Source: Iamia sp963728655 (GTDB taxonomy: Bacteria > Actinomycetota > Acidimicrobiia > Acidimicrobiales > Iamiaceae). From it: a stretch of 64,000 bases of DNA. The notes under the pieces are model-generated. The model had not been told where the DNA came from and did not search any database. It was given only the letters and a program-made list of their open reading frames with translations. Where the stretch lies: NCBI GenBank assembly GCA_963728655.1, contig CAVSLD010000001.1:386160-450159 (forward strand). Reading direction: 5' to 3'. Below, piece by piece: positions 26,526 through 35,548 of the stretch. Each line of letters starts with the position of its first letter. Position 1 is the stretch's first letter. The position numbers and the translations under genes were made by a program.

Positions 26526-26541
26526 TCACCTCTGGAGGTGA
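26526..26541 (-). terminator. Hairpin after recQ, before fur
   Basis: TCACCTC-TG-GAGGTGA, a near-perfect 16-bp palindrome 23 bp beyond the recQ stop; it separates recQ from the fur-katA promoter. Confidence 0.5.
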
Positions 26542-26563
26542 GGAGCTCCGGCGCGGCCCCGGC

Positions 26564-28667
26564 TCAGCGCCGGGCCAGGGCCAAGGGGAGGACGGGGCCG
26601 GTGCCGGCCGGGCGGAGCAGGTGGGCGACCACCGTCATCGTCCAGCCCGAGTCCCAGGTGTCGTCGAGGACGAGGACGGGGCCCCGCCGGACGGTGGGGT
26701 CGGGGAGGGCGGCGCGGTCGACGGCGAAGGCGCCCCAGACGTTGCCCAGGCGGTGGGCCGAGTTCTGCTGGCGCGCTCTGCGGGGGTCCGGGTCGGACCC
26801 GGGTGAGCACGGGGTGGACCGGCAGCTTCCCCAGCGCGCCGAGCCGCTCGGCGGTGGCCTCCAGCAGCGGGCCGTGGGCCTCCGAGGGCACCCAGGTGAC
26901 CCACGTGGGGCGGGCCTCCCACGGCCAGCGCTTCAGGGTGGCGGCGATGCCGTCGACCAGCTCGTCGTCGGGCGCGCCGGCGGCCAGGGCCGTGGCGACC
27001 ACCGGCCACCAGCCGGCGTCGTCGACCCGGGCCAGGGCCCGGCCCTCCTCGGCCCGGACGTCGGCCTTGATGTTCCCCTTGGGCTCGGACAGGCCCCGGG
27101 CCCACTGCTTGCGGGGAGGGATGGCCACGTCGACGCCGCGCAGGTGCTCCACCGCCCGGCGCACGAAGGCGGGGTCGAGCTCGACCGGGTCGCCCTCGCC
27201 GGTGCACACCATGCAGCGCCCGCAGGGACCGAGGTCGGCGTCGGGGTCGTCGAGGCTGCGCCGGAGGAACTGCATGAGGCAGGAGCCGCCCCCGGCGTAG
27301 GTGACCATGGCGTCGGCCTCGTCGCGGCGGGCCGCCTCGACCCGCTGCACCCGCTCGCGGTCGTAGGTCCACTCCCGGTCGGTGAGCACCCAGCCCCGCC
27401 CCTCCTTGGCCACCGCGCCGTCCACGTCGAGCACCTTCAGCAGGGTCTCCAGCCGGCCCCGGCGCAGGTCGACGGTGCGCTCCAGGTCGACCACCCCCAC
27501 GGGCTCACCGCCCTCGCCGCCGATGGCGTCGAGCACCCGGCGGCACAGGTCCTCGGGCGGAAGGCCCACGGCGGCGAACCACGACCAGATGGCCCGGTCC
27601 TCCTCGCCGGGGAGCAGCCAGGCGTCGGCTCGGGGCACCGAGCGCCCGGCCCGGCCGACCTGCTGGTAGTAGGCGATGGGCGAGGGCGGGGCGCCGACGT
27701 GGAACACGAAGGTGACGTCGGGCTTGTCGACACCCATGCCGAGCGCCGAGGTGGCCACGAGGGCCTTGACCCGGTTGGCCTTGAAGTCGTCCTCCAGCCG
27801 CAGCCGGTCGTCGGGGTCGGTGGCCGAGGAGTAGGCGACCGCGTCGATGCCCTCGGCCCGCAGGTGCTCGGCCACCAGGTCGGTCTGGGCCACCGTCAGG
27901 CAGTAGACGATGCCGGTGCCCTCGATGGTGGGGATGCGCTGGGCCAGCCAGGCCAGGCGGTGGGCCATGGTGGGCAGGGCGGCCACGCCGAGGTGGAGCG
28001 ACTCGCGGTCGAGGGTGCCCCGCAGCACGGTGACCCGGGCGCCCAGCTGCTCGGCCACGTCGGTGCAGACCCGCTCGTTGGCGGTGGCCGTGGTGGCCAG
28101 GACGGGCGTCTCGGGGGAGAGCCCGGCGATGGCGTCGCGGATGCGCCGGTAGTCGGGGCGGAAGTCGTGGCCCCAGTCGCTGATGCAGTGGGCCTCGTCG
28201 ACCACCAACAGGCCCAGCCCGGCCGACAGGCGGGGCAGCACCCGACGGACGAAGCCGGGGTTGTTGAGCCGCTCGGGGCTGATGCAGAGCAGGTCGAGCT
28301 GGCCCGCCGCCACCTGCTCCTCGATGGCGTCCCAGTCGTCGAGGTTGGTGGAGTTGATGGTGGCCGAGCGCACGCCGAGGCGCTCGGCCGCGGCCACCTG
28401 GTCGCGCATGAGGGCCAGCAGGGGCGACACCACCAGGGTGGGCCCGTGGCCCGCCTCGCGCCGCAGCTTGGTGGCGATGAAGTAGATCGCCGACTTGCCG
28501 AACCCGGTGCGCTGGACCACCAGGGCCCGGCCGCCGTCGCCCGCGGCCACCTCGATGGCGGTGAGCTGGTCGGGCCGCAGCACGGCGTCGGGGCCGGCCA
28601 GCGCCTCCAGCAGCTCCTGGGCGCGCCCGGCCCGGTCGGCGGCGGTGGAGGTGGCGGTGGGCGACAT
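26564..28667 (-). CDS. recQ: RecQ-family DNA helicase with phosphoribosyltransferase-like C-terminus (frameshift)
   Basis: About 700 aa. Helicase motifs: QRTGFGKSAIYFIATKL (motif I), VVDEAHCISDWGHDFRPDYR (motif II plus the RecQ aromatic loop), LATTATANERV (III), GIVYCLTVAQT (IV), QQVGRAGRSV (VI). The RecQ zinc site follows (GGGSCLMQFLRR, then CGRCMVC). After a frameshift near 26795 the tail reads VLVLDDTWDSGWTMTVVAHLL, which has the form of a PRPP-binding loop of type I phosphoribosyltransferases. It unwinds recombination intermediates 3' to 5'. The role of the tail is unknown; similar tails exist in some actinobacterial RecQ proteins as far as I recall. Confidence 0.88.
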
Positions 28668-28744
28668 CGACCCATCCTCCCACCCCCCTGCGACACCCCG
28701 GTCGGTCAGCCCGTCCCGGGCCCGTCCGCCGGAGCGGGGTCCGG

Positions 28745-29686
28745 TCAGGAGCGGGCGGTCCGCGACGCCTGGCCGACGGGGACGACGTCGACCCGGCTGA
28801 CGGCCGGTTCCCTGCCCACCAGGTCCTCCTCGATGCCGACGACCATGCGCTCGACGTCGGCTGCGGTGAGGGCGTCGTCGACGTCGATGCGGGCCACGAC
28901 CCAGACCTCGTCGGGGCCGGTGAAGGTCATCACCAGGTCGCGGACGTCGACGACGCCGGGCCACCCCATCAGTGCGTCGGTCACCCACTGCTTGCCCTCG
29001 GGGGAGACCTCCTCGCCCACGAGGAAGTCGCGGTTGCGCTCGACCAGGAACCAGGCGACGCCGGCCAGCACCAGGCCGATGCCGATGGAGGCCAGGCCGT
29101 CGGGGACCACGGAGTCGAGGCGCTGGTGGAGGGCCACGCCGATGATCGCCAGCACGTTGCCGACCAGGGCGGCCGCGTCCTCGGCGAACACGGCCCGGGT
29201 GGTGGGGTCCGACGTGAGGTTGACGTGCTCGAGCAGCCGGCGATCGAGGTCGGCCGCCTCGGCCCGGAGCTGGCGGGCGGCCTGGGTGAAGGAGATGCCC
29301 TCCAGCACCAGGGCGATGCCGAGCACGACGTAGGCCACCGCGAACGCGGTCGCCGGCTCCGGGTCGAGCAGCTCGTGGATGCCCTGGAAGATGGCGATGA
29401 CCGAGCCCACGACGAAGACGCCGATGGCGGCCAGCAGGGCCCAGAAGTAGGCCTCCCGACCGCGGCTGATGCGGCCCGGCTCGGCCCGGTTGCGCCCCCG
29501 CCGGTGGGAGACGAGGAGGAGGACCTCGTTGCCGGTGTCGGCCACCGAGTGCACCGTCTCGGCGAACATCGCCGAGGACCCGGTGATGGCCGCGGCCACC
29601 CCCTTGGCCACCGCGATCCCGGCGTTGGCGACCAGGGCGATGACCACCGTCCGCATGCTCTCGCCGCCGGTCTCCTCGTCGTCCAC
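28745..29686 (-). CDS. Cation diffusion facilitator (CDF) family transporter
   Basis: A 313-aa inner-membrane metal/proton antiporter of the CDF type. It has six hydrophobic segments; TM2 carries SSAMFAETVHSVADTGNEVLL with the His-x-x-x-Asp metal site, and TM5 carries FAEDAAALVGNVLAIIG (Asp site, normally HxxxD, here ED-x-x-x). The cytoplasmic C-terminal domain (VVDVRDLVMTFTGPDEVWVVARID) is the regulatory metallochaperone-like part. The first site differs from the zinc-type so Mn, Fe or Co is possible. GTG at 29686 or ATG at 29656. Confidence 0.85.
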   Translation of the reverse strand: MDDEETGGESMRTVVIALVANAGIAVAKGVAAAITGSSAMFAETVHSVADTGNEVLLLVSHRRGRNRAEPGRISRGREAYFWALLAAIGVFVVGSVIAIFQGIHELLDPEPATAFAVAYVVLGIALVLEGISFTQAARQLRAEAADLDRRLLEHVNLTSDPTTRAVFAEDAAALVGNVLAIIGVALHQRLDSVVPDGLASIGIGLVLAGVAWFLVERNRDFLVGEEVSPEGKQWVTDALMGWPGVVDVRDLVMTFTGPDEVWVVARIDVDDALTAADVERMVVGIEEDLVGREPAVSRVDVVPVGQASRTARS

Positions 29687-29828
29687 GCCCCCTGCTCTAC
29701 CCCCTGCGGGATCGGCTGTCGGATCTTTCGGGAAGAATCTCGCGCTCGCTGTCGAATCGGCGGCCCGTCGTTCGTGGACATCCCGGAGACCGGCACCGGG
29801 CCGGTCCGACCACCCAGGAGGAACACCG

Positions 29829-30203
29829 ATGACCCAGTACATGCTCTCCGTCCACCACCAGGGCCCCGACGACCCCGCCTTCCAGGTGGGCCCCGAGGTG
29901 CAGCAGGCCATGTTCGAGGCGGTCGACGCCTTCAACACCGAGCTGCAGGCCGAGGGCGCGTGGGTGTTCGCCGGCGGGCTGGAGATGCCCGACACCGCCA
30001 CCACCGTCCACGCCCACCAGGGCGACGAGGTGCTGCTCACCGACGGCCCCTTCGCCGAGACCAAGGAGTTCCTCGGCGGCTTCTGGGTGGTCGAGGCGGC
30101 CGACCTCGACGTCGCCCTGGAGTGGGCCCGCAAGGGCTCGGTGGCCTGCCAGGGCGCGGTCGAGGTCCGTCCCTTCCAGTCCGAGCCCGAACCCGAGGCC
30201 TGA
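29829..30203 (+). CDS. YCII/DGPF-domain protein
   Basis: A 124-aa member of the YCII-related family. It shows MLSVHHQGP at the start and the hallmark LLTDGPFAETKEFLGGFWVVEA (Asp-Gly-Pro-Phe). In actinobacteria these genes usually precede a SigJ-type ECF sigma factor; here there is none. A GGAGG ribosome site lies 9 bp before the ATG. Function unknown; the fold is ferredoxin-like with a possible catalytic His-Asp. Confidence 0.85.
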   Translation: MTQYMLSVHHQGPDDPAFQVGPEVQQAMFEAVDAFNTELQAEGAWVFAGGLEMPDTATTVHAHQGDEVLLTDGPFAETKEFLGGFWVVEAADLDVALEWARKGSVACQGAVEVRPFQSEPEPEA

Positions 30204-30337
30204 GGCCCCGGCCGTGCGGCCGAGCGCCGCTTCCTCATCGCCCGCCGCGCCGCCCTCCCCTGAAGCCCCCCGGACCTGCGTCCCTGCGTCGCGCCGGGCG
30301 CGAGCCACGTCCGCAGCTTCGTGGGGGTGGGACCACG

Positions 30338-30934
30338 TCAGCCGGGGCGGGTCCAGACGAGGGAGTAGCGGAACAGGAGGTGGCGGCGGTACCGGCAGCC
30401 CGGGAGCAGGAGGGTGGCCACCCGCAGGATGCGGCTGTAGCTGCGGTCGGGGCGCACGGTGGGGGCGGTCACCTCCCACCACCCCCGACGCGCCCGCCGA
30501 ACCCGTCCGACCACCGCGCCCGCGGCGTCGTGCACCAGGTCCCACAGGGAGCGGCTGGTGGCGATGCCCACGATCCCCAGCACGCCGCCGGGGCCCACCA
30601 GCTCCGAGAGCCGACGCAGGCCCTCCTCGAGAGGCAGGTGGTGCAGGGTCGCGACCGACAGCACGGCGTCGAAGGTGCCCAGGTCGAGGTCCGGGTCCAT
30701 CACGTCGCCCTGCACGACCTCGACCCCGGCCAGGCCCGCCACCTCGGCCCGGGTGGAGGCCACGCTGTGGTCGTCGACGTCGAGGGCCACCACCTGGATG
30801 CCCCGCTCGGCCAGCGCCCGGGTGAGCAGCCCGTCGCCGCAGCCCACGTCGATGGCCCGACGGCACCCGTCGGGCACGGCCCGCAGGAGCACGTCGTAGT
30901 ACTCGATGTTGTGGTTCCACCGCGGGTGGGTCAC
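30338..30934 (-). CDS. Class I SAM-dependent methyltransferase
   Basis: A 198-aa methyltransferase of the UbiE/type 11 group. The SAM-binding motif I is AIDVGCGDGLLTRALAERG, the acidic residue follows at VVALDVDDHS, motif II/III is VVQGDVMDPDLDLGTFDAVL and the LHHLPLEEGLRRL block. The substrate is unknown. Its start overlaps the stop of the upstream AI-2E-type permease (GTGA), so both are in one operon. Confidence 0.85.
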   Translation of the reverse strand: MTHPRWNHNIEYYDVLLRAVPDGCRRAIDVGCGDGLLTRALAERGIQVVALDVDDHSVASTRAEVAGLAGVEVVQGDVMDPDLDLGTFDAVLSVATLHHLPLEEGLRRLSELVGPGGVLGIVGIATSRSLWDLVHDAAGAVVGRVRRARRGWWEVTAPTVRPDRSYSRILRVATLLLPGCRYRRHLLFRYSLVWTRPG

Positions 30935-32088
30935 GCGCCCTCCGGGGCCGGCCCGGGCGGTGCCGCGTCGCCGGGCCCGACCGCCGCCGCCTCGCCGCCG
31001 TCGTCGTCGCTGTCGCTCGCGGCCCGCTCCTCGCGCAGGGCCTTGACCGAGGTGAGGACCACCGCGGTCAGGGGCACGGCCAGGAACGTCCCCACCACGC
31101 CGAAGGCGGCGGTGCCGGTGGTGATGGCGAGGAGGATCACCACCGGGTGCAGCTCCAGGGCCTTGCCGTAGATCCACGGCGCCAGCAGGTCGTTGTCGAA
31201 CTGCTGCACGAGCAGGGCCACCACGCCGACGATGACCGCGTCGGCCAGACCCCCGGAGGCCAGGGCCACCAGCACGGCCACGATGCCGGCCCCCACCGCC
31301 CCGACCAGGGGGACGAAGGCGGCCAGGAAGGTGAGCAGCATCACCGGCAGGACGAGGCCGTCGCCCAGGATCGCCAGCGTGCCGCCGATGATCAGGGCCT
31401 CGACCACGCCCAGCAGGGCCGCGCCCCGCAGGTAGCCGCCCAGGCCGGACCAGGCGGCCTCGGCCACGACGCCGACCTCCCGCCGTCGGTGCTCGGGCAC
31501 GCGCCGGTGGGCGGCCTCGAGGGTCTCGGGGCCGTCCTTCAGGGCGAAGAAGGTGAGCAGGAGCGACAGCGCCAGTCCGGCGAGGGCGGTGAGCACCAGG
31601 CGGGCGCTGGAGAGGATCTGGTCCTCGTTGTTGCGCAGGAGGCGGCCGGCCCGGTCCCGGGCGTCGTCCTTGGCATCCGCGATGTCCTTGCGGGTGATGT
31701 CGAAGCCGCTGTCCTCGACCAGCCAGTCCTCGACGTCGACCGTGCCCTGGCTGATGGCGTCGCCCAGGCCGCGGAACTCGCTGATCATGGCGGGCGCCAC
31801 CGCCGCGCCGGCCGCCCCGATGAGGAGCAGGAACCCGACGACCGACGCCGCCGCGGCGGGGGCCGGACGCCAGCCCCGGCGGCGGAGCCACTGCGACGGC
31901 GGGGCGAGGACCCGGGTGAGGAAGGTGGTGACGATGAGCGGGAACAGGACCAGGGTCAGGAGGCTCAGCACGTGGAGCACGAGCCACCCGGCCGCCCCCA
32001 CGACCAGCAGGCACCCGGCCCAGGCGGTGACCTTGAGCACGACGGGTGGCGGCCGCCACGAGGGTGCAGGAGGAGCGGCCATGGGCAC
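30931..32088 (-). CDS. AI-2E/PerM-family membrane transporter
   Basis: A 385-aa polytopic protein with about eight transmembrane helices. The family pattern is a central hydrophilic segment (ISQGTVDVEDWLVEDSG...) followed by the conserved VEALIIGGTLAILGDGLVLP and LAAFVPLVGAVGAGIVAVL blocks and the PVVILLAITTGTAAFGVVGTF end (shown in pieces of the family). Members export autoinducer-2 or act as Na/H antiporters; the cargo here is unknown. The C-terminus is Asp/Glu/Ala-rich and disordered. Confidence 0.85.
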   Translation of the reverse strand: MPMAAPPAPSWRPPPVVLKVTAWAGCLLVVGAAGWLVLHVLSLLTLVLFPLIVTTFLTRVLAPPSQWLRRRGWRPAPAAAASVVGFLLLIGAAGAAVAPAMISEFRGLGDAISQGTVDVEDWLVEDSGFDITRKDIADAKDDARDRAGRLLRNNEDQILSSARLVLTALAGLALSLLLTFFALKDGPETLEAAHRRVPEHRRREVGVVAEAAWSGLGGYLRGAALLGVVEALIIGGTLAILGDGLVLPVMLLTFLAAFVPLVGAVGAGIVAVLVALASGGLADAVIVGVVALLVQQFDNDLLAPWIYGKALELHPVVILLAITTGTAAFGVVGTFLAVPLTAVVLTSVKALREERAASDSDDDGGEAAAVGPGDAAPPGPAPEGA

Positions 32089-32166
32089 CGCCCAATGTAC
32101 GACGGCCGGTCGGCGTGGTCCGTGATCGGGGCCCCGGCCAGGGGCGGACCGGGAGGTGCGGTCGGC

Positions 32167-33039
32167 CTAGACGGCCACCAGGGCGGCGGCGAGGCCGGCG
32201 ATGGCCAGGCCCGCGACCTGGGTGCGGCGCATGCGCTCGTCGAGCACGGTCTGGGCCAGGACCACCGTGGCCGCGGGGTACAGGCCGGTCGTGGCCGACA
32301 CCACCGCCAGCAGGCCGTGGCGCAGGGCCACCAGGTAGAGGACGTTGGCGGTCATGTCGAGCACGCCGCTGCCCAGGGCGACGGCGGCCCCCCGGCCCAC
32401 CAGGGCGGTGCGGACGCTCTCGCCCCGGCCGGCGACGAGGGCGGCGAGCAGCGGGACCGACGCCAGGCGGGCGGCCAGCAGCGGGTACAGCCCGGAGTCG
32501 GGCCCGGTGCCGTGCAGGCACACGAAGAACAGGCCGAAGAGCGAGCCGGCCAGCAGGGCGGTGAGGGCCACCCGCGCGGTGGCCCTTCTGGGGGCGGCCG
32601 CGGCGTCGAGGGCGTCGGGGACGGCCTCGGGCGGACCCTCCCGGGTGATCAGCACCACCGCGGCGAGGGCCACGACGATGCCGGCCAGGGCGGGCAGGCC
32701 GGGGCGCTCGCCCAGCAGCAGGCCGGCGCCGACGGGCACGGTCGAGGCGGCCAGGGCGGCCACCGGGGCGACCACGCTCATGGGGCCGCGGGCGAGGGTG
32801 CGGAACAGCAGCACCAGGCCGGTGCCGCCGAACACCCCGCCCAGGCCCCCCAGCAGGAGGTCCCGGGGGGCGACGGTGGCCGGCCCCAGCAGCGGCAGGG
32901 CCACGGCGAGGACCAGCAGGCCCGAGGCCTGGGCTCCCAGGGCGACCGACAGGACGGCCCGGCGCCGGGCGGCCAGGCCGCCGAGGAAGTCCGAGGACCC
33001 GAACACGACTGCGGCCCCGAGGGCGAGCACGACCGACAC
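32167..33039 (-). CDS. EamA/DMT-family transporter
   Basis: A 290-aa permease with ten hydrophobic segments arranged as two EamA repeats (first beginning ALGAAVVFGSSDFLGGLAAR, second ALLAGSLFGLFFVCLHG). DMT proteins export amino acids, purines or other metabolites. The GTG at 33039 is chosen for a GGAGGAGG site at 7-bp spacing; longer upstream starts would run through an operator. It is divergent from an XRE/cupin regulator, the usual pairing in which the regulator controls the exporter. Confidence 0.88.
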   Translation of the reverse strand: MSVVLALGAAVVFGSSDFLGGLAARRRAVLSVALGAQASGLLVLAVALPLLGPATVAPRDLLLGGLGGVFGGTGLVLLFRTLARGPMSVVAPVAALAASTVPVGAGLLLGERPGLPALAGIVVALAAVVLITREGPPEAVPDALDAAAAPRRATARVALTALLAGSLFGLFFVCLHGTGPDSGLYPLLAARLASVPLLAALVAGRGESVRTALVGRGAAVALGSGVLDMTANVLYLVALRHGLLAVVSATTGLYPAATVVLAQTVLDERMRRTQVAGLAIAGLAAALVAV

Positions 33040-33065
33040 CTGCAGACCTCCTCCGGTCACTCTGC

Positions 33066-33108
33066 TGCACTGGCCGGTGCAGTGTACGGTGTACCAGTGC
33101 ACTGCACC
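33066..33108. promoter_or_regulatory. Nested operator in the EamA / XRE-cupin divergent promoter
   Basis: Two perfect inverted repeats interlock: TGCACTGG (33066-33073) with CCAGTGCA (33094-33101), and GGTGCAGTG (33076-33084) with CACTGCACC (33100-33108). The motif GTGCA/TGCAC thus recurs four times in 43 bp, 27 bp upstream of the exporter start and about 90 bp before the regulator start. This fits cooperative binding by the XRE/cupin protein. Confidence 0.7.
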
Positions 33109-33197
33109 AGCCTGGTCAACCCGGTGACCGGTGCCACCCGGCGATGCGCCGGGCCCCCGTCGTGAGGGGCACGGGGCGGCCTGGGTAGCGTGGGTGG

Positions 33198-33797
33198 GTG
33201 CCCGATGCCGACGAGGTGGCGGCCGCCATCGCCCGGAACGCCCGCAAGCTGCGGACCGAGCGGCAGTGGTCGCTCGACCACCTGGCCGGGCGCTCGGGCG
33301 TGAGCAAGGGGATGCTCGTCCAGATCGAGCAGGCCCGGACCAACCCCAGCATCGGCACCCTGTGCCGGCTGGCCGACGCCTACGGGGTGACCCTGGCCCA
33401 GATCGTCGAGCTCAGCGACACCGCGTCGGTGCGGGTCGTGGGCCCCGACGAGGTCGTGCGCCTGTGGGACGGCGAGGAGGGCTCGGTCGGCGACCTGCTG
33501 GTGGGAGCGGACCGGCGCGAGCACGTGGAGCTGTGGCGGTGGACCCTCGCGCCGGGCGACAGCCACGAGTCCGAGGGTCACCTGGAGGGCACCCGCGAGA
33601 TGATGGCTGTCCTCTCCGGCACCCTGACCCTCGACGTCGACGGCACCGAGTACCCGGTGCGTGCCGGCGGGGCCGTCCTCTTCGACGGCGACCGGCCCCA
33701 CGCCTACCGCAACGACCACAAGCGCCCCCTCGACGCCGTGCTCGTGGTGATCCAGCCCACGACCTACGACGACGCGCCGCCCAGCCACCCCGGCTGA
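33198..33797 (+). CDS. XRE-family regulator with cupin domain
   Basis: A 199-aa two-domain regulator. Residues 5-65 are a Cro/C1 helix-turn-helix (LDHLAGRSGVSKGMLVQIE, NPSIGTLCRLADAYGV); residues 110-190 are a cupin_2 barrel (LAPGDSHESEGH, EMMAVLSGTLTLDVDG, DGDRPHAYRN) that would bind a small ligand through a metal or directly. It is transcribed away from the EamA exporter and probably represses it through the palindromes between them. Confidence 0.9.
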   Translation: MPDADEVAAAIARNARKLRTERQWSLDHLAGRSGVSKGMLVQIEQARTNPSIGTLCRLADAYGVTLAQIVELSDTASVRVVGPDEVVRLWDGEEGSVGDLLVGADRREHVELWRWTLAPGDSHESEGHLEGTREMMAVLSGTLTLDVDGTEYPVRAGGAVLFDGDRPHAYRNDHKRPLDAVLVVIQPTTYDDAPPSHPG

Positions 33798-33876
33798 CCC
33801 ACCGGCCTCGCCCCGTCGGTCCGTCGATCGGACCCCGGGCACGGGGCGAGCGGTGCGGCCGCCTGCCCAGGGAGGA

Positions 33877-33946
33877 CGGTCACGAGGGGAGGGCGGCCAG
33901 GACGGGGTGGTCGGGCACGACGGGGTGGGCACCCCCGACGTGACCG
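33877..33946. repeat. Inverted repeat upstream of glutamate dehydrogenase
   Basis: CGGTCACG at 33877-33884 and CGTGACCG at 33939-33946 form perfect 8-bp arms spanning 70 nt in the 252-bp gap before gdhA. The interior pairs poorly but is G-rich with a repeated GACGGGGTGG. It could be a regulatory site, a terminator of the preceding gene, or a degenerate palindrome-family member. Confidence 0.35.
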
Positions 33947-34049
33947 GAGGCACGGGCGCCCCCGGCGGTGCACACTGACGCCGGCCGGACGTGGTTCCGG
34001 CCGCGGGCGGAGGGCAGGGCGCCTCCCGCACCCGACCACGAGGAGTCCC

Positions 34050-35372
34050 GTGAGCGACGACACCCACGACGACCAGGACGGCGGCGACCACGGCGACGTG
34101 TTCGTCGACGCCCTCCGCAAGCTCGACCGGGCCGCCGAGGCGGGCGACATCGTCCCCGAGGTCACCGAGCGCCTGCGCCACCCCAAGGCGATCCTGCAGG
34201 TGGCGGTGCCGGTGCGCATGGACGACGGGAGCCTCCGGACCTTCGACGCCTACCGGGTCCGCCACGACGACACCCGGGGCCCGGCCAAGGGCGGCATCCG
34301 CTACCACCCCGACGTCAGCATCAGCGAGGTCAAGGCCCTCGCCCTGTGGATGACCCTCAAGTGCGCGGTGGTCGACATCCCCTTCGGCGGGGGCAAGGGC
34401 GGGGTCATCGTCAACCCCAAGGAGCTGTCGCGGATGGAGCTGGAGCGCCTCAGCCGCAGCCTGGTCAGCGCCCTGGGGGACTTCATCGGGCCCGACACCG
34501 ACATCCCCGCGCCCGACGTCTACACCAACGAGATGGTGATGGGCTGGATGATGGACGAGTACTCCAAGGCCCGCCGCCAGCGCACCCCTGCGGTGATCAC
34601 GGGCAAGCCCCTCGCCCTGGGCGGCAGCCTCGGACGCTCGGAGGCCACCGGGCGGGGCGCCTACCACGCCGTCAAGGTCTACGAGGAGCGCCACGGCTGG
34701 GACCCGACGGAGAAGACGGTGGCCGTGCAGGGGTTCGGCAACGCCGGCCAGCACGTGGCCCGCCTGCTCCACGCCGACGGCTACACGGTCGTGGCCGTCA
34801 GCGACTCCAAGGGCGGCATCCAGAGCGACGACGGCTTCGACGTGCCCAGCCTGATGCAGCAGAAGAACGAGAGCCGCCAGCTCAAGGCGGTGTACTGCGA
34901 CGGCTCGGTGTGCGAGGCGGTCGACGCCACCGAGATCTCCAACGACCAGCTCCTCGAGCTCGACGTCGACGTGCTGATCCCCGCCGCCCTGGAGGGGGTC
35001 ATCACCGCCGACAACGCCGGGGACATCCGGGCCGGCCTCGTGGTCGAGGTGGCCAACGGCCCCACCACCAGCCGGGCCGACGAGATCCTGCGCGAGCGGG
35101 AGCTCGACGTGCTGCCCGACATCCTGGCCAACGCCGGGGGCGTGACGGTCAGCTACTTCGAGTGGGTGCAGAACCGGGGCGGGCTGGCGTGGTCGCTGGA
35201 GCGCGTGAACGACGGCCTGGAGGAGACCATGCGCCGGGAGACGGCCAACGTCCTCGACCAGGCCGAGGAGGCCGGCACCGACCTCCGCACCGCTGCCTAC
35301 GTGCTGGCCCTGAAGCGCCTGGCCGAGGCGGTCGAGGCCACCGGCACCCACGAGTACTTCGCCGAGGACTGA
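34050..35372 (+). CDS. gdhA: Glutamate dehydrogenase (Glu/Leu/Phe/Val family)
   Basis: A 440-aa enzyme of the hexameric GDH family, interconverting glutamate and 2-oxoglutarate plus ammonia. Substrate residues: GPAKGGIRYHPDVS and LKCAVVDIPFGGGKGGV (catalytic Lys), IPAPDVYTNEMVMGWMMDEY (catalytic Asp region); the Rossmann motif VAVQGFGNAGQHVARLL with VVAVSDSKGG, where the Asp (not Ser/Arg) suggests NAD use. The end PDILANAGGVTVSYFEW is typical. GTG at 34050; the acidic first 16 residues (Asp/His-rich) are an unusual extension. Confidence 0.95.
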   Translation: MSDDTHDDQDGGDHGDVFVDALRKLDRAAEAGDIVPEVTERLRHPKAILQVAVPVRMDDGSLRTFDAYRVRHDDTRGPAKGGIRYHPDVSISEVKALALWMTLKCAVVDIPFGGGKGGVIVNPKELSRMELERLSRSLVSALGDFIGPDTDIPAPDVYTNEMVMGWMMDEYSKARRQRTPAVITGKPLALGGSLGRSEATGRGAYHAVKVYEERHGWDPTEKTVAVQGFGNAGQHVARLLHADGYTVVAVSDSKGGIQSDDGFDVPSLMQQKNESRQLKAVYCDGSVCEAVDATEISNDQLLELDVDVLIPAALEGVITADNAGDIRAGLVVEVANGPTTSRADEILRERELDVLPDILANAGGVTVSYFEWVQNRGGLAWSLERVNDGLEETMRRETANVLDQAEEAGTDLRTAAYVLALKRLAEAVEATGTHEYFAED

Positions 35373-35446
35373 GAGCCCTTCGAGGTCACCCGCTTCGCTC
35401 GGTTCTCTCGAGCTGGTCGTGCGGCCTGCGGCCGCGCGGTCGTCGC

Positions 35447-35514
35447 AGGGATCGACCAGCAAGCTGGACCGATCCCTGGTCGAGGGGGCTCCGGCGGAGC
35501 CTCTGGCCCCTCGA
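35447..35514. terminator. Double hairpin between gdhA and hrpB (convergent)
   Basis: Hairpin 1 (35447-35477): AGGGATCG and CGATCCCT with inner CCAGC/GCTGG around AA. Hairpin 2 (35480-35514): TCGAGGGG and CCCCTCGA with inner GGCTCC/GGAGCC. Both strong, symmetrical between two converging genes, so a bidirectional terminator. Confidence 0.75.
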
Positions 35515-35548
35515 GCTCCCCCGCCAGCGCCGGGGATCACACCCTCGT

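Noticed and set aside
29829..30203. ECF sigma factor partner expected beside the YCII/DGPF gene
   Set aside because: No sigma-factor sequence is present on either side in any frame.
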